A DNA stretch of 64,000 nucleotides from Isoetes taiwanensis (taxonomy: Eukaryota; Streptophyta; Lycopodiopsida; Isoetales; Isoetaceae): positions 15,828,885 through 15,892,884 of the forward strand of contig JAJEKV010000031.1 of NCBI GenBank assembly GCA_021234155.1, written 5' to 3'. Below are positions 48,845-60,000 of the stretch, in pieces; the first letter of the stretch is position 1, and every line of letters starts with the position of its first letter. Below the pieces are notes generated by a model. It saw nothing but the letters and a program-made list of their open reading frames with translations. It ran no database searches and was not told the origin of the DNA. The position numbers were made by a program, and so were the translations under genes.

Positions 48845-50188
48845 GAGCTATTAGAGGTTGGGAGTTCGTAAAGGAGTTGTCAAATCTTTTTTTGAGTTTC
48901 AGAGGTCTCCATGTCAATCTTTTTGTTATCTTTCATGTTTTCTGCAAGCATGTGTCTAATAGGAATGATTTTATGTAGGTTCTTCAGGTGGTAGTCGACT
49001 ACAACTGCATGCATTGTTTGTTTCTTGGAGCATTATCTCACAGGAGAACTATAGGGAACCTGCACTTTGATCAATATCAATGATGAAATGAATTTCTGTA
49101 ATCTGTGTTCTTACAGTGTAAAAAAGGTAATCTTCAGTGCAATACAAATTTCAGTGCAATATAAAATTGTTCTTATGTGGCAGCATCGCCAAGAAACCCC
49201 AGGGTGAACATTACCTGTTTTGAACAAATTTGAAAAAAAATCGAGGAATTTCGATGGTTTACGACCATCCTAAAACTGCCCAATTATAAGGAAACCCTTT
49301 TCCACGACATTATTTCATGTTTGGTGTAAAGTTTGGGCCATTCAACAATTCAACTTGAATGTTCTACAAGTCCATAGCTTTAGCACTCACAAAATGGAAA
49401 TAGGGTCCTTTTTTGTCCCTGGAGTGCAATCTTGTTGCACCACGTGGCTCTCTCTACATTGCGAAATGGAAATCGGGAGGGGCATTCCGCCCAGCCAGTC
49501 GCAATTTCTTCTTAGCTATGTGTTTTGCAGGCTAGGAGCCGATCATATTAGGGTTAGGTTACACTCAACCATTGTAGTTCAGCTCCATACTCTTCATCAG
49601 ATCGATAGAAGCAGGACTGAAGCAAGACTCTGTGAAGCAGGACTCCAGACTGAAGCATATCACGGCCGAATCTGAAGCCATCCGCCGATTTTAAGCAGTA
49701 ATAGTGCATATCTCTGATGATTCTGAAGCTTTCCATTGATTTACAACAATAGCAATGCATAAACAATCTCGGATCTTGCAACAACGGTCTTCCAAACTCT
49801 GCCCAGACCTGTTTTGCCGAAAAAAACTTCCATATTTACATTTCGTAGCAGAAGGGAAGCAGGGCCGCAGAATCAGTAGACCCACTGTCGTCGGTCGCTG
49901 GACCCCTGCCGATTTTGCGGAAGGGGCCATTAGGGCAGATTTAGGATCTCAAAATGGCTCATAACTTGGGTTAAACAATTCCACATCATATTTGCCACGG
50001 CCAATCAGGTTTGCCCATTTTTTACCAAAGTCAGTATTAGTTGGCAAGTAGAAGAATGAGCAGGTTTACTTGGCATCCACATGGCAGATTTTCATAGGTG
50101 ATGTCCGCGCATGTATTTTTTGGGAGTCATACCGCTGGCCAAAATAATGGCTACTTTGTCTGTCTACTATCAGATGCAGCAATCCCCT
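48845..50188. other. No recognised gene
   Basis: ORFs up to 106 codons (49,355-49,675) without known motifs. Composition is mixed and no clear repeat was seen. Confidence 0.4.
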
Positions 50189-50204
50189 TATAAAAATTTG
50201 GCGC
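50189..50204 (+). promoter_or_regulatory. Possible promoter: TATA box with adjoining E2F-type site
   Basis: TATAAAAA (50,189-50,196) is followed directly by TTTGGCGC (50,197-50,204), which fits the E2F consensus TTTSSCGC. A pyrimidine-rich start-like stretch (CTTCTCTACTATTCACTC) follows, then an ATG at 50,280. E2F sites mark S-phase genes such as histones. A single site can arise by chance. Confidence 0.4.
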
Positions 50205-50279
50205 CAGACTTCTCTACTATTCACTCGATCGACTCTTCATGCATCCTCTTCGCCTTCACTCACTCTTCATCTAGGATCT

Positions 50280-51593
50280 ATGTCTCCTATAATCTCTGTG
50301 TTGCCTCATGTACAGAACTCTCAAGGTGAAGAAGTGGGAGGTTTTGTCTCCATAGGTTCGTGGGTGAGTATGTTGCCATCAATGAGGGGCAAGCATAGAG
50401 TTAAGCGACAACAGCGAGCAGACGTGCGGAACCATTGGTAGGGAGGATAAAAGAGGTTAAGTTTAATTCTAGTGGCCGAAAAGTGGAAAGTATGACAATA
50501 CGATATGCACACACCCCTTCTGATATGGCAAAAGAGCAAACTCCACCAAAACCAGTTTTCCAAATTTACCCTCAAATGGTACCCACCTTAATTGGATCAC
50601 ACGATGCGAAGCTGACTGACTGTCAGCTATTTAAGTGGGTACGACCAATTTCGCGTTGTGTGATCTCCTTATCTTTTCGTTTATTTCGTTACCTCATCTT
50701 TACAAACATAATTTCTATACAGGTTTATGTTCATCAGACGTCAAGGATGTCGTTCCGGCCGAAAGCCTTACTAGTATCCTTGTCGTCTACCACATAGACA
50801 TTGAGCATGTCCTTTTTCAAGGTATGGATGCTGTGGCATTGCGAGATATAGGCATCTGGTTTTACGGGCATGATTATACTATAAAGGTTAGGAGATCTAG
50901 CTTGAGGCCGCTTGAATTGCCTCCCTTTAAGTGAACTGTGTAAGCCACAGACTAATGAGAACAATGTAATTGCAACGAAGAAATGCCTGGTTGACGAGGT
51001 ACAAGCGGGAATGTATGAAATGGAGGTGTGAGAATGAGTTTCAAAATCTTCATACCATTTGAGGTATTTGCTAATATATTCCAGATGGCCCAGGAAGTTC
51101 GAAAAGCCCTGAAGACATATGCATGTTGTCTGCCCCCTGCTGAGTTTGTGGATGGCCAATTTTTTGGTCCCTCATGGGATGTTCGTTTCCATGAATCATT
51201 CGATCAAAACTTACATAGTGCCGCATAATTAAGTCCTCTTTTAAGTTCAGATGCTTTCTTCCAAAACATTATTTATATGTTAATTGCCAACTAGAACGAA
51301 GGAAACAGAAAAAGAGAGGTTGTACATCTTATTGGAAGCCGTTTGAGGACCATAACAAACACTCTGATGTGTTAGATATTCGAGTATGGCGAGGGGAGGA
51401 AGTCATTTATAAACAATGGAAGTCGAATGGCCATTATCAGAACTAAGAGTGCTAATGGAGATGGAGGAGATTGCATCTGACTTTCATTATTTCATTGATA
51501 GCATTAGGGGTGGCTATAGGCAAGAGTGTAATGTAAAGTTTAGTGAGTTCGTGATCAACAAGAAATTGTCTATTGCTTAGCGATTTGAATTTC
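50280..51593 (+). other. Possible multi-exon gene or its relic, unrecognised
   Basis: Several protein-like blocks lie downstream of the putative promoter: MSPIISVLPHVQNSQ from 50,280; SSDVKDVVPAESLTSILVVY near 50,735-50,795 running on to DIGIWFYGHDYTIK; AQEVRKALKTYACCLPPAEF from 51,085; and EWPLSELRVLMEMEEIASDF near 51,428 to a stop near 51,580. Good splice-like sites flank some (TTCTATACAG before 50,725; ATATTCCAG before 51,085; CTCAAG/GTGAAG near 50,327). I recognise no domain. It could belong to the same transcription unit as the H3-like frame downstream, but nothing proves that. Confidence 0.3.
50594..50665. repeat. Third-locus copy of the GATCACAC palindrome
   Basis: The left arm is GGATCACACGATGCGAA (50,594-50,610) and the right arm TTCGCGTTGTGTGATC (50,650-50,665). 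Inside is a second perfect stem, AGCTGAC/GTCAGCT (50,610-50,628). GTACCCAC (from about 50,580) can also pair with GTGGGTAC (to about 50,642). The outer arms are the same motif as at 12-13 kb and 26 kb. Confidence 0.7.
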
Positions 51594-51761
51594 GTTTATT
51601 TTTTCGTTTGTGTGAATTTCTTTTTATAAGGCTCCGTACAATTATTTAAAAAAGTTACCAGTGTATTTTATGTTTATCGGCTATTTTTTACTATTTATCT
51701 CTTGCCAGTTGTCTATTTTTTATCAGTATCCGTAGTATAAAGCGCCATCCATTGAGAAGTT

Positions 51762-52613
51762 ATGGCTAGAACTAAGCAAACTGCAAGGATTCATCCAGGT
51801 GGTATAAAGCCAGGTGATTACGTTACTCCGCCTCCTTCACCCGCTTCTGAAGTCTCTCGTAGAGATTCTTCTCCTCAGACTCCGATTATGCCTAACAGAA
51901 TGCCAGGAAAAGAACTTTGCATGAGAGACAATGGGGGAAGTAGCTCTAGAGTAACTAGGGAGGTGCATTTTGGTTCGGAGAGAGAAGATGAAAATGTGAT
52001 AGCAAAATATGACGTCGGATTGATTATTGGGTGGCAGGCTCTTCCTGCCTCTCCTGTGAATGCGTCAAACGTGTCTAATAAAAGAAGGAGAGCTCATCCA
52101 AGAAAGGGGAAGGCGACTAGAAATGTGAGGAGACGGTCGGAAGAGGCGGCCGAGCTGCAGCCTGGAAATGAGGTGGGTAAGGGTAGTGGCCAAGGTGCAG
52201 GCATAGAGCAGCCGCATCAATAGCTAGCGGAGCAAGGAAGATGGAAGCGGAAGATGAAGCCTAGCATTAAAGCACTACGCGAGATAAGAAAGTATCAGAA
52301 GAGCATTGACCTGGTTATTCCACGTCTCCCATTTGCTAGGTTTGTGAAAGAGATGTTGCAAGAATATGGTGCTATATGTAACACCACTTACAGGATTCAA
52401 GCAACTGCCTTGAATGCTCTTCAAATGGCAGCAAAAGCAGTTGGTATTGGTCTGTTCGAGGACTCCCAACTTGCAGCCATACATGCCAAGCAAGTGACTG
52501 TCATGCCGAAGGACATGCACCTGATTTTAAGCATAAGGGATCCTGAGTACTATGGTCATAATTTTGAATCTGCATACAACAAGAAGAAAGACATGCCAGA
52601 TTCTAAGGCGTAA
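51762..52613 (+). pseudogene. Divergent histone H3 (CENH3-like) frame with one in-frame TAG
   Basis: An ATG at 51,762 starts MARTKQTAR, identical to the canonical H3 tail, then diverges (IHPGG, so lysine 9 is lost). A tail of about 150 residues follows, proline/serine-rich and then basic (NKRRRAHPRKGKATRNVRRR), ending at TAG (52,221-52,223). The same frame continues at once as LAEQGRWKRKMKPSIKALRE and a histone fold: LREIRKYQKSIDLVIPRLPF, a loop 1 about four residues longer than in H3, then GLFEDSQLAAIHAKQVTVMP and KDMHL, and a novel 25-residue C-terminal extension. LIP and the longer loop 1 are CENH3 traits. GLFED, IHAK and MPKD are H3-like. No intron separates the fold, unlike usual plant CENH3 genes. 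Either a retrocopy pseudogene, readthrough, or splicing around the stop (GTAAG at 52,178) would explain it. Confidence 0.75.
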
Positions 52614-52742
52614 AGTGCCTGTGTATTTTATTAATATGTTAATATTCCTTATCAATACATATATAAGCCAGTTTTCTTTTATGTTTGAAGGTAATATTAT
52701 AAAATAAGGCATCAACTTTATCCTGTCAATTTTCGAACAATT

Positions 52743-53005
52743 ATGGTCAGTCCTTTGTCGGCAAAACTGCTCACCAGAATCCTTAAACATCAATTAACAT
52801 TATATGCAAAGGAGACAAGAGCATGCGCACTTGGACGTACTAGTTTTCGATCCAAGCATTCTACTATTGCTCATATTTTCATATTGTGCACCATGTTTGA
52901 GGAAAGCAAAGCGGCAAAATCTGTACTACTGCCTCACGAACTTTGCCAAGGCTTTCGACACTGTACATAGGGAGAAGTTGTGGAACCGAAATGGAGAAAT
53001 ACGGT
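52743..53005 (+). pseudogene. RT fragment of a different (non-L1-type) LINE
   Basis: SFRSKHSTIAHIFILCTMFE in one frame and then LTNFAKAFDTVHREKLWNR in the next correspond to the '(G)FR..HST..(A)I..L' and 'F.KAFD.V.RE.LW' blocks of LINE reverse transcriptases. The second block, with PREKLW-like wording, is typical of RTE/Jockey-like LINEs rather than the plant L1 downstream. One frameshift separates the two and the catalytic YxDD is not present. A short scrap only. Confidence 0.65.
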
Positions 53006-53462
53006 GGGTAGATAGAAAAGAAGAGCGCCTAGCGACATGCGACATGCGACCTCCAAAACATTCGCTATCTTTTTCTAAACTTAGGATCGAGATGTGGCAA
53101 ATCGGGCGTGGCTGTTGAATCCATCCGACCTTTTCTTGGTTCTCCCCCTTGTAGAGGGGGACATTCCCTGATTCATGCCTGGATTCGGTGGCTCCATTTG
53201 ACCCTCTGACCAAGATCAAACAATCATGTTTGGGCCCGATTCTGCTGGATGCGAACTGATGCAAAACCTGGCTTCTGACAGGAATAGCGGCTGCCTGCCT
53301 TCTTATACTCATGCCCAACTTTCCTGTGATCATTAGCCTCTGCTTATCCTTCTCTCTCAATCGGTCTATCCATTTGCAAGCCAGTTATGGCTTTACTCTC
53401 GGGATCATCTTAGTTGCTTCTCAGGCATGCTTTTTATAATTTTCTATCAATGTCAGATTTGA

Positions 53463-54239
53463 ATGGGGCTGCCTCTCCCCCTTGCGATTGCCTGCTCCTG
53501 CTCAAACTCTGCCACTTCCCAGGCCTCTGGATCATCTAGTTCTCCAGTGGAGCTATCAAAATATTTTGTTGTCTTTTATAGCACCTCTCAGATTTGCTGT
53601 GGGTGGCTTGAAGGAACTCCTGCTGATATTTGGGCCTTCTTGGTGGATGAAACGGTTTTTCCTGAGATCTTCTTTGTAGGAGAACACTCCCATCCCACAC
53701 AAGACCCATTTGCTGATACGGTGGAATTCAAAATTGCTTATCTTGGTGCAGACAGACCACCTATTACAAAGTTTTTTCTATACTCTGAAGCCTTCTCTGA
53801 TCACATCACCTTGGAGCTCTACAAGTCTTCCTGATGCGGTCTCAGTATGGAGTTTCTTATTTTCTCTTCTGAATCTAGCCCTCAAGCCTCTCAAGCTTCA
53901 GCTACTTCTTCTGTTTTTTCCATACCATCTTCCTTCTCGCTTGATATCTCAACCATAACTCGGTCTGTTATTCTCGTGAATACTGACTACATCTGGTGGG
54001 GATACATTGAGGATCCAATATTGCAGCTCTGGGGCTCTATAATCGATCAAAGGTTGTTGCAGCAGGAGTATTTTTCTTGTGTTGGGGGCTTTGCTATACG
54101 TGGAGCTGATCCAGCATTTGTTCGAAGACTGGTCAGGCTTTTGATCTTCAGTAACGTGGAAACAGAGCCTACCCAATCCTTTCTGGTGCATTGCCCTTGG
54201 CTCAACAACTCCTACTATTGGTTGGAGACATATTTTTGA
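53463..54239 (+). pseudogene. Extra 5' ORF of the LINE, duplicated domain, one stop
   Basis: One frame runs from ATG 53,463 to 54,239, broken only by a TGA at 53,832-53,834, about 258 codons. Its halves resemble each other: CCGWLEGTPADIWAFLVDET with FFVGEHS in the first, and WWGYIEDPILQLWGSIIDQR with YFSCVGG in the second. Shared features are W/C-G-aromatic-x-E-x-P, a central W, I/V-D, then aromatic-x-V-G. ORF1 begins 2 bp after its stop. I recognise no family. It could be a LINE-specific protein or a captured host fragment. Confidence 0.55.
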
Positions 54240-54241
54240 GC

Positions 54242-55756
54242 ATGTCCTCTATGGAGCCTGCATTGTCTGCTGAGAATGTGGAAGCCAATATATGTCCGGA
54301 TATGGGTGATCAGCCTTATATCTCCCTGCATATTCCCGAGGTGGCGAACCGGATTCGTCACCTTGATAATCAGGCTCTTATTGCCAAGATTATAAGGGGT
54401 AATCCGTCTTTAGCTGAGATTAAGAAGACTTTTGAGCGTGTATGCCGTGGCAGATTCCTACCTCGGATCCAGCCTTTGGGAAACTTATACTTTCTCATCA
54501 CCTTGCAAACTGAAAAGGAAGCCCAGCTTCTTTTCAAGAAGGGGATAATCACTTGTCTCAATGGCCAAGTTCTGCTGCAAAAGCGGAGACCGGACTTCAA
54601 TTCAATCCCAAAAAGCCTACCCAATATGGCTGTCACTCTCTGATCTTAGTGCTGAATACTGGACTGAGAAGGCTTTCAAAGCCATTGCTTCCTATCTCGG
54701 GGAGTATGTATGCATGGGGGATTTAATAATACTTTAATAGAGTTTATTCTCTCTATCTCTGGTCTCCCCTTCCCCTGTTCTGGTTGTGGAGTCAGGGTGC
54801 ATGCTGGGGACATATGTTCAGACCACTCTCCGGTCCTTGAGCACAACGGATCTCACACTCAAGACAAAAATAGTATGGCCCCTATTATTGACTCTGATGG
54901 CTTCATGGAAATTAACCCCAAAAAGTCTGCCAAGAAGCAGACCGTTGCTGTTGTTGCCTCAGACAATGGGGGTGAGTGCTTCTTGAAGGCCTGCCCAATG
55001 CCTTCCCCTGTTCCTATGAAAAAGCCCTCTTTTCTTGAGTCATCTTTGGAACCTCCTTTGCCTCCAGAGGTCCTCTCATGTCACAACAGATTTAGCCCTC
55101 TTGCCCTCGCTGATATTGATTCCACTGAAGAGGGCTGGCCACTTGGTTTGGCAGCTCCTCCAGAATCTGCAGCAGAGAACCCAAATGATCATGCTAACCC
55201 TATTAGATGTCCCCAACTCAATGGGGAAGTCTGTCTCACATCGCCCAAGGCAAAGCAACTCAACAAAGTCTGCTTGATCCAAGACCTCTTCTTCAATGCC
55301 TCCAAGCTCCATTGTGTTGGACCTTATCTGGTCTGTGATGATTCTGAAGCTCCGTCTGCTATGGAGACTATGAACAATCATGTTCTCATTCCAGCAGTGT
55401 ACACAAACCTCTTGGTTGCAGATCCTATGGATCAAGTTAATACTGCTGCTACTGGCAGCCCCAAAGAAGCTCTGCCTGCTATGAAGGGTATGAACAATCA
55501 TGCTCTTATTCCAGCACCTATTCCAGTAGTGCACACAAACCTCTTGGTTGCAGATCATACTGATCAAGCAAATGCTGTTGGTAACAATATTTCTCTGTCT
55601 AAGAAACTAAATGGAAAAAAGAAAGGGAAAGATAATGGGATCAAACCGGGGAAGTACACTTTTGAAGCAGCAATAGCAAAAGTATGTTTGGAGCATTCTC
55701 TGGAGCAAGGATGCATGGTCCTCCCGGCAAATAAGGATGGAAATACTCCTCTCTAA
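54242..55756 (+). pseudogene. LINE ORF1: DUF4283-like domain and zinc knuckle
   Basis: ATG 54,242 begins MSSMEPALSAENVE. Residues then match the DUF4283 pattern of plant L1 ORF1 (ALIAKIIRGNPSLAEIKKTF, FLITLQTEKEAQLLFKKGII). The frame is lost near 54,630, passes through EYWTEKAFKAIASYLGEYVC in a second frame and resumes from 54,710. A CX2CX4HX4C knuckle (CSGCGVRVHAGDIC) lies near 54,778-54,820, followed by a long acidic-to-basic tail ending at 55,756. ORF1 proteins bind the LINE RNA. Two frameshifts make this copy defective. Confidence 0.8.
55346..55580 (+). repeat. In-frame 120-bp duplication within LINE ORF1
   Basis: Units start at 55,346 and 55,466 (period 120 bp, 40 codons). Both encode MNNH(V/A)LIPA followed by TNLLVAD and DQ(V/A)N. 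The second unit carries a short PIPV insertion. The duplication preserves the frame. Confidence 0.85.
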
Positions 55757-55923
55757 AGCTGAAGCTGGAAGCTTCTTTCAAGTTTTCTTGTTCTGCATAC
55801 TTCCTAGTCTTGTGGTCATTTTGTTTCTCAACCACAGGCTTATACTAGTCCTGTATCAGGATCATTTTGTAAGGCTGTTTTTGTAAGGCAGGTTTCTATA
55901 TATCAGATGTTTTACATTATAAA

Positions 55924-56919
55924 ATGCTCAGTATGTTCCAACTCATTGTGAAGATTTTTTACTGTAAGATTATTATGGTCATAGCAGTTATCTGGTCTAT
56001 GCAAGTATCTCTATTTTCTGCTAGTTGTATATGGTCTGGAGTATCTCGGTTTTCATTCTACCTGCAAATAGCAATCAGCTCTGCAGACATCTCTGGAAAA
56101 CCCTCGGTATGGTGCTGGTGTTTTAAATATGATGCATTCCGGTTACGTATAAACAGGCTGAAAGTTCTTCTCTCTGGTCATAACGTCATGGGTGGTTTTG
56201 CCGTCCCATGCTGCTCTCCCAGCTCAACCAATTCGCTCTGTGGCTGCTCCTGGGATGATCAACCAACACCCTGCAAAGAGGGTTTCGTTGCCCTTTCTCT
56301 GTATTGGTTGTTGCTTATTCATATCTTAAGCAAGTATTTTTATCTCAAGTATTTTTATCTTCCCTTCTATTCTTACAATATCACTGAGATATTTCATGCT
56401 CGTCTCAAAGTTATATGGCTGGGTCCTATCTCTTTGATGGGGGGTATGTTCTTGACTATCCTTATAAGCGGAATGTTTCTAGGGAAGGACGACAACTCTA
56501 TGCCTTACGGTGTAGTTTTACATTCCCCGTGTCTATTCACTTTGAATATCTTGTCTATTCTGTCACCCATGTGGAGGCTCTTGAGATATTCCAGCAACAT
56601 CGACATATGGAAGGTGTCGCCCCTATGGGACACCTTGGCACTTCTTTGCACTTTGGAATTTCTTCGTAAAAGACCAAAGAAGTGCCCGTTATCATACCCC
56701 TCCTCTCTATATCTGATGGAAGCTATTGAGGGGGGGTTCCACACAGTTTTTAGTATTTCCAGAAGTTTGCCCCCCTTTTGGAACAATATGGAATTCTTTC
56801 TATTGAGGGCTTATTGGGGTACCTCTAGTTGTCCCTTTTCAGCATATCTAAGGGGGTCCATATATAAAGAGACTCAACATTTACCCCCTTTGTATCAAAA
56901 GTCTTACTTCCCCTTATGA
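55924..56919 (+). other. 331-codon hydrophobic ORF between LINE ORF1 and ORF2
   Basis: An ATG-initiated frame, open for nearly 1 kb, encodes a protein with about five hydrophobic stretches (for example FVALSLYWLLLIHILSKYFY and VIWLGPISLMGGMFLTILIS). The DNA is T-rich, which by itself creates hydrophobic ORFs. No family is recognised. It is unusually long for chance, but plant L1 elements are not known to me to carry such a protein. Confidence 0.3.
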
Positions 56920-57061
56920 GGGAATCTCCTAGGTACTGTCCCCTTGATATGACTATTCCCACTTCGTATCTGGGGAGAAGGTGTGACCCTGCCAGGAAGG
57001 AACATAGTTACGTCCCTGTACCTAAGGTTGGGAGATTGCCTATAGTCATAACCACTTTGGG

Positions 57062-60000
57062 ATGATCATTGTTTCTTGGAATTTGCGTGGCATCAAAGGA
57101 GCACTCAAACGTGCTAGGGTATTAGCGGCAATTAGATCAATGAAGGCGGACATTGTCATGCTGCAGGAACATAGGCTCCCAGACTTTGAGGCTAGTTCTC
57201 TTGGTAGTTGGGTGGGCAATGGCTATTCCTCTTTTAGTTGTGCAGCTCAGGGAACTAAGGGAGGTACTTGTATCCTTTGGAAAGGTCAGGTTCAGAAAAA
57301 CCATTTCTCAGGATTGGGGGGCAGATGGCAGTCAGTCATATTTGAAAACAATAACTGTCAGTGGGGGCTTATTAATGTTTACGCCTCCAATAAACCTGCT
57401 GAGAGGGAAACTATGTGGAATAATATTGAGAGTTGGATTTCCCAGCACGAGAACGTGGTTGATAACTGGATACTTGGGGGTGATCTAAATATGACTGACA
57501 CGTGGGATCAAAAAGTGGGTTTGCATAGGAATCTGCAGGAAGAGGAAGAACGAGCCTGGCTTTCTCTAATCAACGGTGCAGGCTTTTCTCTGGTTCCTCC
57601 CTCCAATACTACATTTTCCTGGTCTAACAAACAGAAGGGCCAGGATAGAGTGTATTGTTTGCTTGATAGATTTTATCTGGCCAACAAATCTGCAGAATTT
57701 ATGGACAAGTCTTATGTTGAAGGAGATCTTGCATTCACTCATTCGGATCATGTTCCGCAGAGGCTTACTCTTGAGGACATCCCCTCTGCCAGGGTATCAG
57801 GTAATATTCCTTTCAAGTTCAACGTCTCATGGTTAACCAAAGAGGTGTTCTGTAACCCTTTTAAGGCTTTTCTCGGCTCACTAGAAAATGGGGGCAACTC
57901 CCCCTCCATGAAGGCATGGGCCCATAAGCTCAACCTCATGAAAGCTTGGGTCAAGAAATGGGGAAGAAATAAGGCACTGATCTTCAAAAAGGAAAAGGAT
58001 CTTGTCTATAATAGTCTCCGGATTCTTAAGCAAGAACTTTTTAGCGACCCCTACAACCGAGATAAACACGCTTTGGAGGAGGAGCTCGAAAGCAAAGCTA
58101 AAGCTATAGAAGAGGAGGAAGCAAGGGGTGCTGCTATACGCTCCAAAACTAAATGGTATGCTGAACTTGATCATGAGAATTCTAAGTGTTTTTTTAGACT
58201 AGCTGGGGCTAGATTAGCAGAAAATAGCATTACCTCTATCAAAGATCAAAATCAGATCCTTCTAACAGATCAGGATGAAATCAAACGCTTCATTAGGGGA
58301 AGCTTCCAGGACCAATTTAAAGAGGAACCGCTTCCATCCACTTACAGATCAGAAATTGCTAGATGGCTGCCAAAGGTTGATTGGGCGCACTTGGTTTCGG
58401 AAGCTGACAATCAATCCTTACTTCAACAGCCAGGGGATGAAGAAGTCTATAGAACTCTTTGCTCCTTGGCAGCTGGTAAATCCCCTGGTCCAGACGGATT
58501 TCCCCCGGAGTTTTTCAGGGAGTTCTGGGAATTCTTGGGGCAGGACTTCCTCAGGGCTATTAGAGGTGCATGGAACTCCCAGCTTTTACATCCTTCCTTG
58601 GCAGCTGGATTCATCACTCTCATCCCTAAAGTGTCAAGACCTCAGGTTATTAGTGAATGGAGACTTATTGCTTTGACCAATGTCCTATATAAGGTCATCA
58701 TGAAAGTTCTGGCTAACCGTCTGAAACCTATCCTAAATAGGATTATTGGCAGAGAACAATCAGCCTTTCTCCCTGGAAGAAACATTCTGGATAATTACTT
58801 GGCTGCTAGGGAAGGGTTACATTGGTTGGTGTAGGGTATCAAGACAGAACTGTGTGCTGATAAAGATGGATTTCAGGAAGGCTTATGACTCTCTTAGATG
58901 GGAGGCTCTGCAAGAGGTGATGGTTCATATGGGTTTCCATAGGCAGTTTGTTGATATCTCTATGGGCATGAACAAATTAGCATCAGCATCGGTGCTTGTT
59001 AATGGGGAACCATCTGGCCTCTTTGATCTCCGAAAAGGTATCAGGCAAGGGTGCCCTTTGGCTCCTTACTTGTTTCTCATTATGGCAAATCTACTGACTA
59101 GGATGGTAAAACTCAAAATTTCAGAAGGTTCAATGAATGGCCTCTCTCTACCAGGTGGTGCTGACGAGCTCACAATTATGCAATATGCTGACGATACCTT
59201 CATGTTTCTCAGATTTGATGATGGTAGCTTTCAGGCATTTCGGGACGTTCTCCTGGCTTTTGAGACCGTATCCGGGATTGGTCTTAACCCTAACAAATGT
59301 TCCACTCTATGGGCACTAGAGACTGCGCCGGACCCTCGAGCTAGTATGCTAGGGTTTCCGGTGGTGAAAGCAGGTGAATCAATCACTCTTCTAGGTCTTC
59401 CACTTTCCTTATCTGATAGTATCAAAGGACTCTGGTCGCCTCTGTTGGATCGTCTTCGAAAGAAGGTTGCCCTATGGTCAGCCAAAGGCCTTGCAGTGTC
59501 TGGGCATGTAACAGTGGCCAATGCTGTCCTTGCTGCCTCTCACATTTTCTTCTCGTCTGTGATAGTGGCGCAGAAATTTGTGTACAACCAGATCCAGGTC
59601 ATAATCAGGAAATTTATTTGCGGAGGTATGGCCAAGGTTGGCTGGTCAGAATTATGTAGAGATAAGAAAGAAGGTGGTCTTGGTTGCAAAGACCCCTTCT
59701 CTCAGGCGCAGGCATTAGCAGCCAGATACGTATGGAGAGTACTGCAAGGCGACACTTCCCCTGCCCTAGTATTTGTCAGATATTGGTTTCAACGATGTAA
59801 ACTCAAAAGCAAGCCTTCCCTCCCAAGGGACGATTTCGGAGCTGCCTTTAGAGACTTCAAGATAGCCTCAGGTACCTCTCCTGTTATGAGAAGAATACTC
59901 CAAGCATGGGCGAAGGTGCTACCATTATGCTCTCCTGCTAAGCTACCTCCACATGCTGGTAAGATCAATCCTTTCTGGAATATTAGGGTTTGGGGATCAA

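Noticed and set aside
56505-56786. 93-codon reverse ORF in the LINE spacer
   Set aside because: Opposite to the LINE transcript and without motifs.
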